Positions 1-8,292 of a stretch of DNA of 64,000 nucleotides are shown here, piece by piece. The position numbers and the translations under genes were made by a program. The DNA comes from Nocardioides sp. 1609. Its GTDB lineage: Bacteria; Actinomycetota; Actinomycetes; Propionibacteriales; Nocardioidaceae. Under the pieces are notes generated by a model. The model was not told where the DNA came from. It was given only the letters and a program-made list of their open reading frames with translations, and did not search any database. Within the stretch, counting starts at the first letter, position 1. Every line of letters starts with the position of its first letter. The stretch lies in the NCBI RefSeq assembly GCF_004522105.1, contig NZ_SPUJ01000008.1:170636-234635 (forward strand), in the 5' to 3' direction.

Positions 1-2033
1 CGGAGCGGTTGGAAGCCCCGTTCACAGCTAAGCGAGGCCACACCAACGCCGTCACGCTGGACGGTGACCACACACCACTGCGCGTCGTCATAGTGAGCCT
101 TGAACGCGTTCTCGCTCCGGATCCCGCGAGCGAGCGCCGTCCACACATCTTCATCGATAGGCAGCGTTACCTTGCGCCGAACCATGCCTAGTTCGAGGCC
201 GCCTTTGTCGAGTAGAGCGACGACCATCTCGGCGTTCGTCTCCGGAGGGCCGTGAACGGTGACAATGGCGCGCTCGTCCCAAAGCTCAGCCATGGTGGGG
301 CGGGCAGGAGACGCCAGCAGGCGGATGCCCTCGCCAACCGTGGCGTTCTCCGGGCGCACCTGAGGGTCGCGAATGGTGATGACCAAGTCGCCCCTGGTCA
401 GTTCCTTGTTCTCCGCCCCAATGAGCGTTGCGGCAACGAAGTGCGAGCCCACGTCGAGAGAGTCCAGCGAGAGGATCAGTTCGGACTGGCCGGTTGGCCA
501 CGATACGAAGTGCGGGTCGCCATCGATCGTGACGAGGCAGCGCTGAGGGGCGACCTCGGCACGAATGCCGAGGATTGCCGGTTCGCCGGCCAACGACTCG
601 ACGGCGCCCTCTCCATCCCACGCGCTGGCTACGAGGCCGACCGGTCGAATAGCAACGGTTGCCAGCGAAGACAGACCATGTGCGAGGAGCGCCCGAGCAT
701 CGATATCGGGGAGTGGATCCGGGACGTCTAGGCGCCATCCCTTGACGCTTCCCACCGCGAGTGTGGTCGGAGTGCACCAAGGCACGCCGGGGGGTTCTCG
801 GTCAGCTGAGCCAATTAGGACGTACTGGACTCCGGGCCGGAGAAAGCGGCCCTTCACCTCGACAGCGGTGCCCGCTGCCTGCTGGCGGAAGACCCACCAC
901 GGCCCACCGGACATAACGGCCTGGTCGGCGATTAGGGCGTTGGCGGGGTCGGTGCCGCGCTCCAACTGGACGAAGGGCTTGGTGGGGTCAGGCCAGGTTT
1001 CGAACCGGACCTCCTGACCGCCGTACACCAGGCCGCCGGTTGGAACTGGCCGTCGTCCTCCGTTGACGCGGGCCCGCTTTGTGCGCAACTCGTCGTAGAC
1101 GTGAGGAAGCCGCTCGCTGAGAGGGGTCATGTCTGGCAACTCAGCGTAGGCGTACCAAGAGCAATCCAGACGACGCAGAAAAAGTCGTGGATCGGTCGCC
1201 CGTGGCAGACGCTCCGCGATCGAAGGTGATCGGTTGTCTGACGATGACGGCTTGGAGAAGCCAGATGCTCGCACTCGGTTGGCAGCCCGCTGTGCAGAGG
1301 TCAGCCAGTGCCGTGCTTGACGCTCATGCGAGAGGCCCGCGATGAGCCGGTCCAAGGTGGACTTCACAAGATATGGCGATTCACCGTCGTCGCCAAACAG
1401 CAGAGCTGCGGCGACCTGCCCCACGAGTCGCGTGTTCTGGCAAAAGTTGCGGAAGCGGCTGTTGTACCACCCAGCGCGTGTTGCGAGGCGAACGCCCAAT
1501 TCGTCCGGGTCATTCAGCAGCGCCGACGTGAGTCCAGTCCGGAACTCATAGAGCAGCTTGGCCAGTTGGCGCTGGAGGTCCACCGGCAGCACCGCGTGCG
1601 TGATGGGCCAGGCGATGATCGTGAACTGGTTTGCCCATGCACCAGTTGGACGCGCGCCACCATACTGGGTGTGAAACCGGACGAACCAGTCACGAATTGT
1701 GGACCGTTCCTGGCTTGTCCATCGAGGTGTGAGGGATGAGAACGTGGTCCAGTACTCGTCGCCCTCGTAGCGGTAGCCCATCTCGGCGGCGTAGACGACG
1801 AACGGCAGCCAGGTCTTGTGATAGCGCGTGAGAAAGTGGTTCTTGATCCCCTCTCGCACTGCAACGTTGAGCAGTTCAAGGCTTTCGGTCGAGAGATCGT
1901 GCTCCAGCGCGAAGACCGGCGAGTTGGGCCCAAGCTCGGCTCGGGCCTCGCGCAGGTCACCAAAGTGGGCAGCGAGCACGTCGTGGAAGTGCTGCAGCAA
2001 CTCAGCGGTACTGCTTGATGCGACCTCGGACAC
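1..2033 (-). CDS. Large unrecognised protein, N-terminal part (runs off left edge)
   Basis: An uninterrupted reverse-strand frame of at least 677 codons that continues past base 1. The last in-frame upstream stop is TGA at 2064-2066. The first good start is GTG at 2033, about ten bases after a purine-rich GGGGAGGAGGGGG stretch that would serve as ribosome binding site. The N-terminal third is helical and rich in aromatics, with motifs such as GYRYEGDEYW, YGGARPTGAWANQF and IAWPITHAVLP. Later parts alternate short beta-like stretches (VRFETWPDP, LVTIDGDPHFVSW, VIVTVHGPPETNAEMV-like), suggesting beta-sandwich domains. No catalytic motif, membrane segment or signal peptide is visible. Codon third positions are less GC-biased than in the flanking chromosome, which fits a transferred gene. 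I do not recognise the family. Its position at a tRNA-adjacent island edge suggests, but does not prove, a defence or mobile-element role. Confidence 0.75.
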   Translation of the reverse strand, partial: MSEVASSSTAELLQHFHDVLAAHFGDLREARAELGPNSPVFALEHDLSTESLELLNVAVREGIKNHFLTRYHKTWLPFVVYAAEMGYRYEGDEYWTTFSSLTPRWTSQERSTIRDWFVRFHTQYGGARPTGAWANQFTIIAWPITHAVLPVDLQRQLAKLLYEFRTGLTSALLNDPDELGVRLATRAGWYNSRFRNFCQNTRLVGQVAAALLFGDDGESPYLVKSTLDRLIAGLSHERQARHWLTSAQRAANRVRASGFSKPSSSDNRSPSIAERLPRATDPRLFLRRLDCSWYAYAELPDMTPLSERLPHVYDELRTKRARVNGGRRPVPTGGLVYGGQEVRFETWPDPTKPFVQLERGTDPANALIADQAVMSGGPWWVFRQQAAGTAVEVKGRFLRPGVQYVLIGSADREPPGVPWCTPTTLAVGSVKGWRLDVPDPLPDIDARALLAHGLSSLATVAIRPVGLVASAWDGEGAVESLAGEPAILGIRAEVAPQRCLVTIDGDPHFVSWPTGQSELILSLDSLDVGSHFVAATLIGAENKELTRGDLVITIRDPQVRPENATVGEGIRLLASPARPTMAELWDERAIVTVHGPPETNAEMVVALLDKGGLELGMVRRKVTLPIDEDVWTALARGIRSENAFKAHYDDAQWCVVTVQRDGVGVASLSCERGFQPL

Positions 2034-2629
2034 GCGCTGCTCCCCCTCCTCCCCGTGCGTTGCTCAGTTGTGCGTGCCAGTTTGGCCTAGAGGACCGACA
2101 CAATCGGGCGGAATGCAAAGAGCAGCACTTCTCAAGAGGCAGTTGGGGGTTGAGGCGCCCCAGGTTTGATACCGCTCCTGTAATCCGCCAGCGCGTTCGT
2201 GGGCGACAAAACGGCGAAGGTCCTTCTTCGCCGTCCGCTGATCCTTTCCGTGTGCGGGTTCGACACGACCGCAAATCTGGTGCTGACCCGCGCGCACGTC
2301 ACCAAGTTCGTCGAGCGGATGCTCAAGACGAACGGTCGGCGGGCCGCTATGGATGCCGGGGCTGCGTGAGGGCGGCCAACTCGTGGCGTCCGTTGATTGC
2401 GATGAAGGCCTTGGACGGCCCGTGTATCTATTCAACTGGTCGAGATCTGCCGTGGGGTTGACGCCCCATAGTGGAGTCGATCAGGTCTGCGACAGCGATC
2501 ACCGCGCCAACCTGCTTTCGGTAGGCACGGACAGCGGCGTCCGCCCGACAGGGAGCGGAATCCGGCATCCACTGTTCCTCGTTAGAGGCTGGACGCGACC
2601 AATTGTGCCTCTGACCTGCGGAAACGGAG
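2034..2629. other. Island edge / intergenic DNA, no convincing gene
   Basis: About 600 bases between the start of the partial gene and tRNA-Val(CAC). Base composition is lower in GC than the core chromosome. One short forward frame (GTG at 2199 to TGA at 2369, 56 codons) gives a plausible helical peptide containing LVLTRAHVTKFVERML, but it has no clear ribosome binding site and no recognised family; it could be a gene remnant. An AGAGGC/GCCTCT inverted repeat at 2584-2612 lies just downstream of the tRNA and may end its transcript. No complete integrase or transposase is visible here. Confidence 0.4.
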
Positions 2630-2701
2630 TGGGCGATACTGGGTTCGAACCAGTGACCTCTTCGGTGTGAACGAAGCGCGCTACCACTGCGCCAATCGCC
2701 C
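2630..2701 (-). tRNA. tRNA-Val (anticodon CAC)
   Basis: The reverse strand folds as a complete cloverleaf: acceptor GGGCGAU pairing with AUCGCCC, T-arm GGTTCGAACC, and anticodon arm CTTCG-TTCACAC-CGAAG, whose seven-base loop places CAC as the anticodon. CCA is not encoded. The sequence closely resembles the second valine tRNA at 4620 apart from the anticodon arm and a few acceptor bases. Its 3' end faces the low-GC region at the left of the window. Confidence 0.95.
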
Positions 2702-2885
2702 CGGGTGCAGTCGCAGACTCTAACGCATGGCTCTGGCCGACTCCCACCCGGTGGTCCGTGGGAAGGACAACCGAAAATAGTTGGTGCGATCTGGCAACCG
2801 ATCGGCGCCCGGCTGCGTCTCTGTCAGGGAGGGGACAGCACTGTCCCCCTACGCCTGGCCCTCACTCGGACGAGGAACTGCTCCC

Positions 2886-3308
2886 ATGACGCCACCACCG
2901 CTTGCTCCCGCGGTCACCGCCGACATCGCCCTGCACTGCGACGACGAACTCGGACGCCCGATGGTGTTCATGGCCACGTTCGCCTACGACGCCGACGATC
3001 CGTACGCCGTCCAGGTCACGTTCCACGTGCCCTCCGGCGAGGTCCTGTGGGTGGTGTCGCGTTCGTTGCTGACCCGTGGGCTCGGCGAGCCGGCCGGCGA
3101 GGGCGACGTCCGGCTGCGGCCCGACGTCGACGACGACGGCCGCGCCGTCCTCCGGATGGTGTTCCACTCCCCCGAGGGCCTGCTGCGAGTCGACGCGCGG
3201 GTCAGCGAGCTGCTGTCGTTCCTGGGGCGCACCTGGCTCACCGTGCGGCCGGGTGAGGAGGTCGTCGACGTCGACGACCTGGTCGCCTCGCTGCTCCCCC
3301 GCCCCTGA
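2886..3308 (+). CDS. SsgA-like (SALP) sporulation/cell-division protein
   Basis: A 140-residue acidic protein matching the SsgA-like family, which in actinobacteria helps localise septum formation and cell-wall remodelling by acting on SsgB/FtsZ. Characteristic features seen are the central YAVQVTFHVPSGEVLWVVSR segment, an acidic GEGDVRLRP stretch, a GLLRVDARVSELLSFLGRT segment and a C-terminal VDDLVASLL helix. I chose the ATG beginning MTPPPLAP, which has GAGG about ten bases upstream. The frame is open for another 35 codons upstream, but that part is low in complexity and unlike the family. Family membership is well supported; which SALP this is, and whether the organism sporulates, cannot be judged. 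Confidence 0.85.
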   Translation: MTPPPLAPAVTADIALHCDDELGRPMVFMATFAYDADDPYAVQVTFHVPSGEVLWVVSRSLLTRGLGEPAGEGDVRLRPDVDDDGRAVLRMVFHSPEGLLRVDARVSELLSFLGRTWLTVRPGEEVVDVDDLVASLLPRP

Positions 3309-3314
3309 GCCGTT

Positions 3315-4133
3315 CTACTTACCGAGCAGCTCGGGCTCGCGGGCGCTCCACGCGGCCGCGGCCTCCCGCGTGAGCGGCCCGACCGCGAGCTCGCGGTCGC
3401 CCCACCGCGTGACGGCCTGGACGTCGCGCGTCGTCGACACGAGGAACACCTCGTCGGCCGCCTCCGCGACCCCGATCGGCTCGTCGACCTCCACACCGCC
3501 GTACCAGTCGAGCAGGAGGGCGCGGGTGACGCCGGCCAGGCAGCCGCTCGCCAGCGTCGGGGTCCGCAGCTCGCCGTCGACGACGTAGAAGACGTTGGAG
3601 CCGGTTCCCTCGCACAGGTGGCCGGCCAGGTTGGCGAAGATCGCCTCGGTGGCGCCCCGGCGGCGGGCCTCGGCCAGCGCGACGACGTTCTCGGCGTACG
3701 ACGTCGTCTTCAGCCCGGCGAGGGCGCCGCGTTCGTTGCGCGGCCACGGCACGGTGACGACGCTCGTGGTGTCGGAGGTCGGGTCCATCGGCGCGGCGAC
3801 GACGACCAGCGTCGGGGGGTGCTCGCCGCGGCCAGACCCGAGGGGGGCCGGACCGCCGGTCACCGTGACGCGGATCCTGCCGAGCGCCAGGTCCTGGCCG
3901 TCCAGGACGGCGTCCACGCCCTCGCGCACCATCGCGAGGTCGACCACCGGCAGCCCGAGGCCCGCCGCGGAGCGCTGCAGCCGGTCGAGGTGCAGCCCGA
4001 GCGCGAACGGCTGCCCGTCCACCACCTTGACCGCCTCGAAGACGCCGTCCCCGACGGTCAGGCCGTGGTCGACCACGCTCACCGCCGGGCCCTTCGGGTC
4101 GTCGAGCAGGTGTCCGTCGATCCAGGCGCGCAT
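3315..4133 (-). CDS. Aminodeoxychorismate lyase-like class IV PLP enzyme
   Basis: A 272-residue fold-type IV PLP protein. It shows the family landmarks: N-terminal MRAWIDGHLL, DHGLTVGDGVFEAVKV, the PLP lysine Lys142 in GLKTTSYAENV, the phosphate/substrate loop EGTGSNVF, and LVSTTRDVQAV near the C terminus. The family includes aminodeoxychorismate lyase (PabC; makes p-aminobenzoate for folate), branched-chain aminotransferase and D-amino-acid aminotransferase. Length and the DGVFEAVKV start favour PabC, but specificity cannot be proved from motifs. I set the start at the ATG giving MRAWIDG, because residues upstream of it are encoded by a palindromic repeat element. It converges with the SsgA-like gene, six bases apart. 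Confidence 0.8.
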   Translation of the reverse strand: MRAWIDGHLLDDPKGPAVSVVDHGLTVGDGVFEAVKVVDGQPFALGLHLDRLQRSAAGLGLPVVDLAMVREGVDAVLDGQDLALGRIRVTVTGGPAPLGSGRGEHPPTLVVVAAPMDPTSDTTSVVTVPWPRNERGALAGLKTTSYAENVVALAEARRRGATEAIFANLAGHLCEGTGSNVFYVVDGELRTPTLASGCLAGVTRALLLDWYGGVEVDEPIGVAEAADEVFLVSTTRDVQAVTRWGDRELAVGPLTREAAAAWSAREPELLGK

Positions 4134-4164
4134 GGACGCCACTGTAGGGAGACCGACCCCCGGT

Positions 4165-4290
4165 GGTCTCGACTCGGCTCGCTGGCGCTCGCCGGCTCGA
4201 CCAACGGGGGTCGGTCCCGGAGCGTCCGCTGCTCGACCAACGGGAGTCGGTCCGCTGTCGAGCCGCGGGGATGGAGTCACCGTGCGAGCG
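4165..4290 (-). repeat. Dispersed palindromic repeat, degenerate copy
   Basis: A copy of the repeat family that forms the array at the right edge. Here GGTCTCGACTCGGCTCGCTG begins the element in inverted orientation, and GTCGAGCCGCGGGGATGGAG with a degenerate TCACC end closes it. The centre contains two imperfect CTCGACCAACGGG(G/A)GTCGGTCC units. It lies between the start of the class IV PLP gene and tRNA-Gly, so any function would be structural or transcriptional rather than coding. Confidence 0.75.
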
Positions 4291-4392
4291 ACACGACGAC
4301 GCGGGGGTCGGTTTGGGCCTCACCCGAGGCATCGGCTACTGTTCTCACGCACTCAGAAACGGGGCCGCAAGGCGCCGGGACGGAGCAAGCAG

Positions 4393-4465
4393 GCGGACAT
4401 AGCTCAGTTGGTAGAGCGCAACCTTGCCAAGGTTGAGGTCGCGAGTTCGAGTCTCGTTGTCCGCT
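4393..4465 (+). tRNA. tRNA-Gly (anticodon GCC)
   Basis: Complete cloverleaf: acceptor GCGGACA with TTGTCCG (one G-T pair), D-arm AGCTCAGTTGGTAGAGCGC, anticodon arm CAACC-TTGCCAA-GGTTG with GCC in the loop, and T-arm GCGAGTTCGAGTCTCGT. It is the first of three co-directional tRNA genes, Gly-Cys-Val, a common actinobacterial order, so they are probably cotranscribed. Confidence 0.95.
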
Positions 4466-4521
4466 CGGAGAGGTCAGTGTTGAAGGGCCTGGGCCTAAGC
4501 CCGACCTCCAGCCAGAAGCAT

Positions 4522-4592
4522 GGTGGGTTGGCCGAGAGGCGAGGCAACGGACTGCAAATCCGTGTACACGGGTTCAAATCCCGTACCCACCT
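4522..4592 (+). tRNA. tRNA-Cys (anticodon GCA)
   Basis: Acceptor GGTGGGT pairs with ACCCACC, the T-arm is ACGGGTTCAAATCCCGT, and the anticodon arm ACGGA-CTGCAAA-TCCGT places GCA as anticodon. CCA follows the discriminator base and is encoded at 4593-4595, unlike in the neighbouring tRNAs. It is the middle gene of the Gly-Cys-Val array. Confidence 0.95.
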
Positions 4593-4619
4593 CCACAGCA
4601 CCACACCACAACTCCACAC

Positions 4620-4691
4620 GGACGATTGGCGCAGTGGTAGCGCGCTTCCTTGACACGGAAGAGGTCACTGGTTCAAACCCAGTATCGTCCA
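4620..4691 (+). tRNA. tRNA-Val (anticodon GAC)
   Basis: Acceptor GGACGAT pairs with ATCGTCC; the anticodon arm CTTCC-TTGACAC-GGAAG places GAC as anticodon; the T-arm contains GGTTCAAACC. The body is almost identical to tRNA-Val(CAC) at 2630, so the two look like diverged duplicates. CCA is not encoded. Confidence 0.95.
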
Positions 4692-4711
4692 CCAGCAGCT
4701 CCGAGCACCGA

Positions 4712-4737
4712 GGCCGGTTCCCACCAGGGAGCCGGCC
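4712..4737. terminator. Bidirectional hairpin between tRNA array and jetC
   Basis: GGCCGGTTCCC pairs with GGGAGCCGGCC around an ACCA loop, an 11-bp stem with one G-T pair. It sits just after tRNA-Val(GAC) and just after the end of the convergent jetC gene, so it could end transcripts from both directions. Only two T residues follow on the plus strand, so it is not a strong classical intrinsic terminator. Confidence 0.6.
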
Positions 4738-4763
4738 TTCGCTGTGCCACCAGCCGGCGCGCC

Positions 4764-7700
4764 CTACTCGTCGATCCGGTCGACGTCGCTGATCGGGGTG
4801 ATCCACGACCGGTGGGTGGTGCTGTTCTTGGTGATCGCGAGCAGGTCGTCCATGTGGGGCTCGAGGCCGGTGACCTTGTCGAGGGGGACGCCGATGATCA
4901 GCTGGAAGCCGAGGCCCTTCCAGGCCTGGACGGCGCGGCCGGCGAACTCGGAGTCGGCCTTGACGAAACCCTCGTCGAGGAAGACGGGCGCGAAGCGCGG
5001 CCGCGAGCGCATCTCGTCGCCGAGGCGGAAGCGCAGCGCCGAGCCGACGATGAAGGCGACGAGCTCCTGGCTCTCGCCACCGCTCTTCTCCCCCAGCGTC
5101 CGGTACGTCGCGCGGAGCTCGCCGGTCAGGTGGTCGTAGCGCTCGGCGCTGATCTCCACGTGGCGGCGTACGTCGAGCAGGCGGTCGCGGTCGGTCGAGG
5201 CCGGACCGGACGTGGGGTCGCCGGCCTGGGCGGGCCTGCGCAGCTGCTGCATGAACCGGCTGAGGTCGTCGAAACGCCGCTCGAGGTCGGCCTCGCAAAG
5301 CTCGGTGGTCGAGCCGGCCGACAGCGCGCGCAGGTCGCGCATGAACACCTGGACGTGCGCCGGCGCCAGCCGCCGCAGCCGGATCCGGAGCCGGTCGCGC
5401 GACGCCCCGAACTCGAGGCGGCGCAGGATCGCGTTGATCGGCTCGAGACGGTCCTCGATGTCCTCGATGGACGCCGCCATCGCACCGACCAGCGGCACGA
5501 GGTCCTGGCCGCTCCACTCGGTCAGCCGGCGCCGCCACTCCGAGCGCCGCGCGGCCAGCCCCTTGCCGCGGATCTCGTCGAGGATGCGGGCGTAGTCGGG
5601 GTAGGAGTCGGCGCTCGCGCCGAGGTTGGGCGAGTCCCACTGGAGCTTGTAGGCGCGGAAGATGCCGGCCAGCTCGCCGTCGACGCGCTGCGCCTCGCCG
5701 TCGACCGACGACACCGCCGCCAGGAGGCGGTCGCGCAGCCGCTGGGAGCTCTCCCCGAACCGGTCGAGGTCGTCGGGGTCGGCGGGCGCGACCGCGGCCG
5801 CGAGCTCGGCCGCCAGCCCGGCGTGCTGCTCGTCGGTGAGCACCACGCGACCGGCGGCCTCCACGGCGTCGAGACGGTCGTTGACGGCGTCCTCGGACTC
5901 GACCAGCTCGCCGTGCGCGGCGTTCAGCGCCTGCTGGTGCCGCTCCAGGCCGAACCGCTCCTGCCGGGTCGTGTCGAGCCGGGCGTCGAGGTCGTCGATC
6001 TGCGTCTGCAGCACCTGCAGCTGGTCGTCGGAGGTGAGGATGTCGGCGCGGCGCTGCTCGAGCTCGACGATCCGGCGGTCGCTGCCGGCCACGTCGACGT
6101 CGTCGAAGCGCGCCATCGCGATGGCGTCGTAGGCCTTGCCCTGGAGCCCGAGCACGCGCTCGCGGCGTCGGACCTCGTCGAGCCGGGCGCCGACCTCGTC
6201 GAGGCGGCGTCCGACGTCGACGAGCTGGGCGTCGAGCTCGGCGATCGCCTCCTCGTTGGAGAAGCCGATGATGTTGCGGACGTCGCCGCGGCCGTGCGCG
6301 CCCCGTCGGCCGCTGCGGGTCTGGCCGGCGGCGGTGACCCGGAAGCCGGGACCGTCGAGGCCCCGGGAGTCGTCGACGCACCGGGCGTTGCGCCCCGACT
6401 CGGCGACGTGCCGCTGCACCCACCCCGAGAACGGGGAGTCCTTGAAGAGCAGCTTCCCGGCCACCCGCTCGGGATCGGCCGGGCCGGCGTCGGGCAGGTC
6501 GAGCTCGACGCCCTCGAAGGTCAGCCGCCCCGGGAGCCGCAGCCCGTCGATCGCCGCGGAGAACGACGCGAGCCGGTCGAGCGGCACCAGCATCGTGCGC
6601 GCGGTCGCCCCGAGGACGGTCTCGATCGCCGTCCGCCACCGGGTCTCCTCGGGGGCGACGTCGATCAGCTCGGCCACGAACGGGAGCTCGGAGGCCGAGA
6701 GCCCGCTCGCCTCGGCGACCGCCGCGCGCAGTCCGTCGAGCTGCGCGGGCACCCGCCCGGCCCGGGTCTCGAGCGAGGCGCGCTCCCGACGCAGCTCGGC
6801 CTGCTCGGACATGAGCGGCACCTGGTGCTGCAGGACCGCCTGGTGCTCGGCCCGCAGGGCGACCTGCTGCTCGTCGGCCGCGGCCAGCCGCTTGCGCGCG
6901 AGCACCTGCAGGTCGGCGAACGCGGACGCCGAGTCGAGCGCGGAGTCGAGGTCAGGAAGGTCGGGGTCGGTCAGGGTGTCGGTCGGCCCGACCAGCGGGT
7001 AGACCCGCTCCTCCAGCTCGGCGAGCCGGTTGCCGCGCTCCTCGCGGATCACCCGCTCGTGCTCCACCTGCGCGGCCAGCGCCTGCAGGTCGCCGCCGCC
7101 GGCGGCGCGGTGGGCCTCCTTGGCGGCCTCGAGGTCGCCGACGAGCCTCGCCTCGGCCGACCGGGTGGCGGTCAGCGCCTCGGACGTCGCGGCGCGGTCG
7201 GCACGGTTGGTGACGACGGCCGACTCGAGCAGGCGCCGGTGGGTGCGCAGCAGCCACAGCCGCAGCGGGGTGTCGCCGGCCTGCGTGACGCCGTACGAGT
7301 CGAGCTCGGCCAGCCGCCTCGCCGCGGCGACCCGGCGCTCGTGGAGCCCGGTGATCGGCTCGAGCAGGTCGAGCTTCTGCTCCTCGGTGCGCATCGCGGA
7401 GTACGCCGTGTCGAGGTCGTCGAAGTGCTCGATGGCGCGGTCGGCCGCGGCGTAGGTCGACGGCCGCTCCAGCACCATGTCCTTGTAGAGCTCGTCGACG
7501 CTGCGCACCTGGTTGCCGGCCTGGATGCGCGCCAGCAGCCGCAGCGCCTTGGCGCCGTCGCCGTTGGCGCCGATGCCGAGCCGGGCGTGCAGGACCGCCG
7601 AGAACTCGGCGTAGGTGCGGTGCACCCGCAGGCCGGGGTAGAGCTTCTTGAGCGTGTGGGCGTGGAAGCGCTCGGGGACGGCGACCTCCAGCGTCTCCAG

Positions 7701-8291
7701 CGCGAGCGGCCCCTCGTAGGTCGCCAGCTGCATCTGGACGTCGGCCGGTCGCGTCGCGCGCCGCGGCACGTAGTAGATGCGTGCCGCGGTGAACCGACCC
7801 CCGAGGTCGTTGACGAACGTCATCGCCACCGCGCCCCAGGTGTCGGCGCCGCTGCCGCGCAGCAGCACCTCGACGGGCCGCCCGGTGCGCGGGTCGTCGA
7901 CGACGTCGACGGCGCCGCGCAGGTAGGAGAGCAGGTTGCGCTGCCCGACGCCGCGGGCCCGGCCCGCGACGGCGTCGTTGGAGGCGCCGTTGAACTTGGT
8001 GTCGGACGGCATCATCAGCGCGGTGTAGGCGTCGAGGACGGTGCTCTTCCCGACACCGGAGGCGCCCGAGATCATCGTCGTGTCGCCGCGCAGCGGCACC
8101 GATGTGAGCCCACCGAAGCCGCCCCAGTTGACCAGCTGCAGCAGCGTCGCCCGCCACTGCACGGTGTCGTCGGCCGGCGCCGAGACGACCCGCTCCTCGA
8201 ACAGGCCCTCGCCCGGCTCCCCGTCGACGTCGTCCTCGACGGCCTCGACGTCCTCGACGCCCTCGACGTGCTCGACCTCGTCGATCGACAT
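4764..8291 (-). CDS. JetC/MksB-like SMC-family ATPase
   Basis: An 1175-residue MukB/MksB-type SMC protein, the motor subunit of Wadjet/MksBEF complexes, which extrude DNA loops. The N terminus carries an acidic leader (residues 1-40) and then a Walker A, GASGVGKST (76-84). The C-terminal head carries the ABC signature-like GEKSGGES (about 1067-1074) and Walker B FAPVFLDEGF (about 1098-1107). Between lie long arms rich in Glu, Arg, Ala and Leu, predicted coiled coil, broken near residues 500-650 by a globular part that would be the hinge/toprim-like region. It is the last gene of the operon, one base after the jetB stop. No JetD gene follows; the next features are the convergent tRNAs. Wadjet operons normally encode JetD, so this may be a condensin-like or incomplete form. 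Confidence 0.88.
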   Translation of the reverse strand: MSIDEVEHVEGVEDVEAVEDDVDGEPGEGLFEERVVSAPADDTVQWRATLLQLVNWGGFGGLTSVPLRGDTTMISGASGVGKSTVLDAYTALMMPSDTKFNGASNDAVAGRARGVGQRNLLSYLRGAVDVVDDPRTGRPVEVLLRGSGADTWGAVAMTFVNDLGGRFTAARIYYVPRRATRPADVQMQLATYEGPLALETLEVAVPERFHAHTLKKLYPGLRVHRTYAEFSAVLHARLGIGANGDGAKALRLLARIQAGNQVRSVDELYKDMVLERPSTYAAADRAIEHFDDLDTAYSAMRTEEQKLDLLEPITGLHERRVAAARRLAELDSYGVTQAGDTPLRLWLLRTHRRLLESAVVTNRADRAATSEALTATRSAEARLVGDLEAAKEAHRAAGGGDLQALAAQVEHERVIREERGNRLAELEERVYPLVGPTDTLTDPDLPDLDSALDSASAFADLQVLARKRLAAADEQQVALRAEHQAVLQHQVPLMSEQAELRRERASLETRAGRVPAQLDGLRAAVAEASGLSASELPFVAELIDVAPEETRWRTAIETVLGATARTMLVPLDRLASFSAAIDGLRLPGRLTFEGVELDLPDAGPADPERVAGKLLFKDSPFSGWVQRHVAESGRNARCVDDSRGLDGPGFRVTAAGQTRSGRRGAHGRGDVRNIIGFSNEEAIAELDAQLVDVGRRLDEVGARLDEVRRRERVLGLQGKAYDAIAMARFDDVDVAGSDRRIVELEQRRADILTSDDQLQVLQTQIDDLDARLDTTRQERFGLERHQQALNAAHGELVESEDAVNDRLDAVEAAGRVVLTDEQHAGLAAELAAAVAPADPDDLDRFGESSQRLRDRLLAAVSSVDGEAQRVDGELAGIFRAYKLQWDSPNLGASADSYPDYARILDEIRGKGLAARRSEWRRRLTEWSGQDLVPLVGAMAASIEDIEDRLEPINAILRRLEFGASRDRLRIRLRRLAPAHVQVFMRDLRALSAGSTTELCEADLERRFDDLSRFMQQLRRPAQAGDPTSGPASTDRDRLLDVRRHVEISAERYDHLTGELRATYRTLGEKSGGESQELVAFIVGSALRFRLGDEMRSRPRFAPVFLDEGFVKADSEFAGRAVQAWKGLGFQLIIGVPLDKVTGLEPHMDDLLAITKNSTTHRSWITPISDVDRIDE

Positions 8292-8292
8292 C

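Noticed and set aside
252..780. Overlapping frames on both strands in the first kilobase
   Set aside because: The continuous reverse-strand frame beginning at 2033 explains this region; the others are shadows with biased, repetitive composition.
2199..2369. Small forward frame of 56 codons near the island edge
   Set aside because: Looks somewhat like protein, but no ribosome binding site or recognised family; kept only as a possible remnant.
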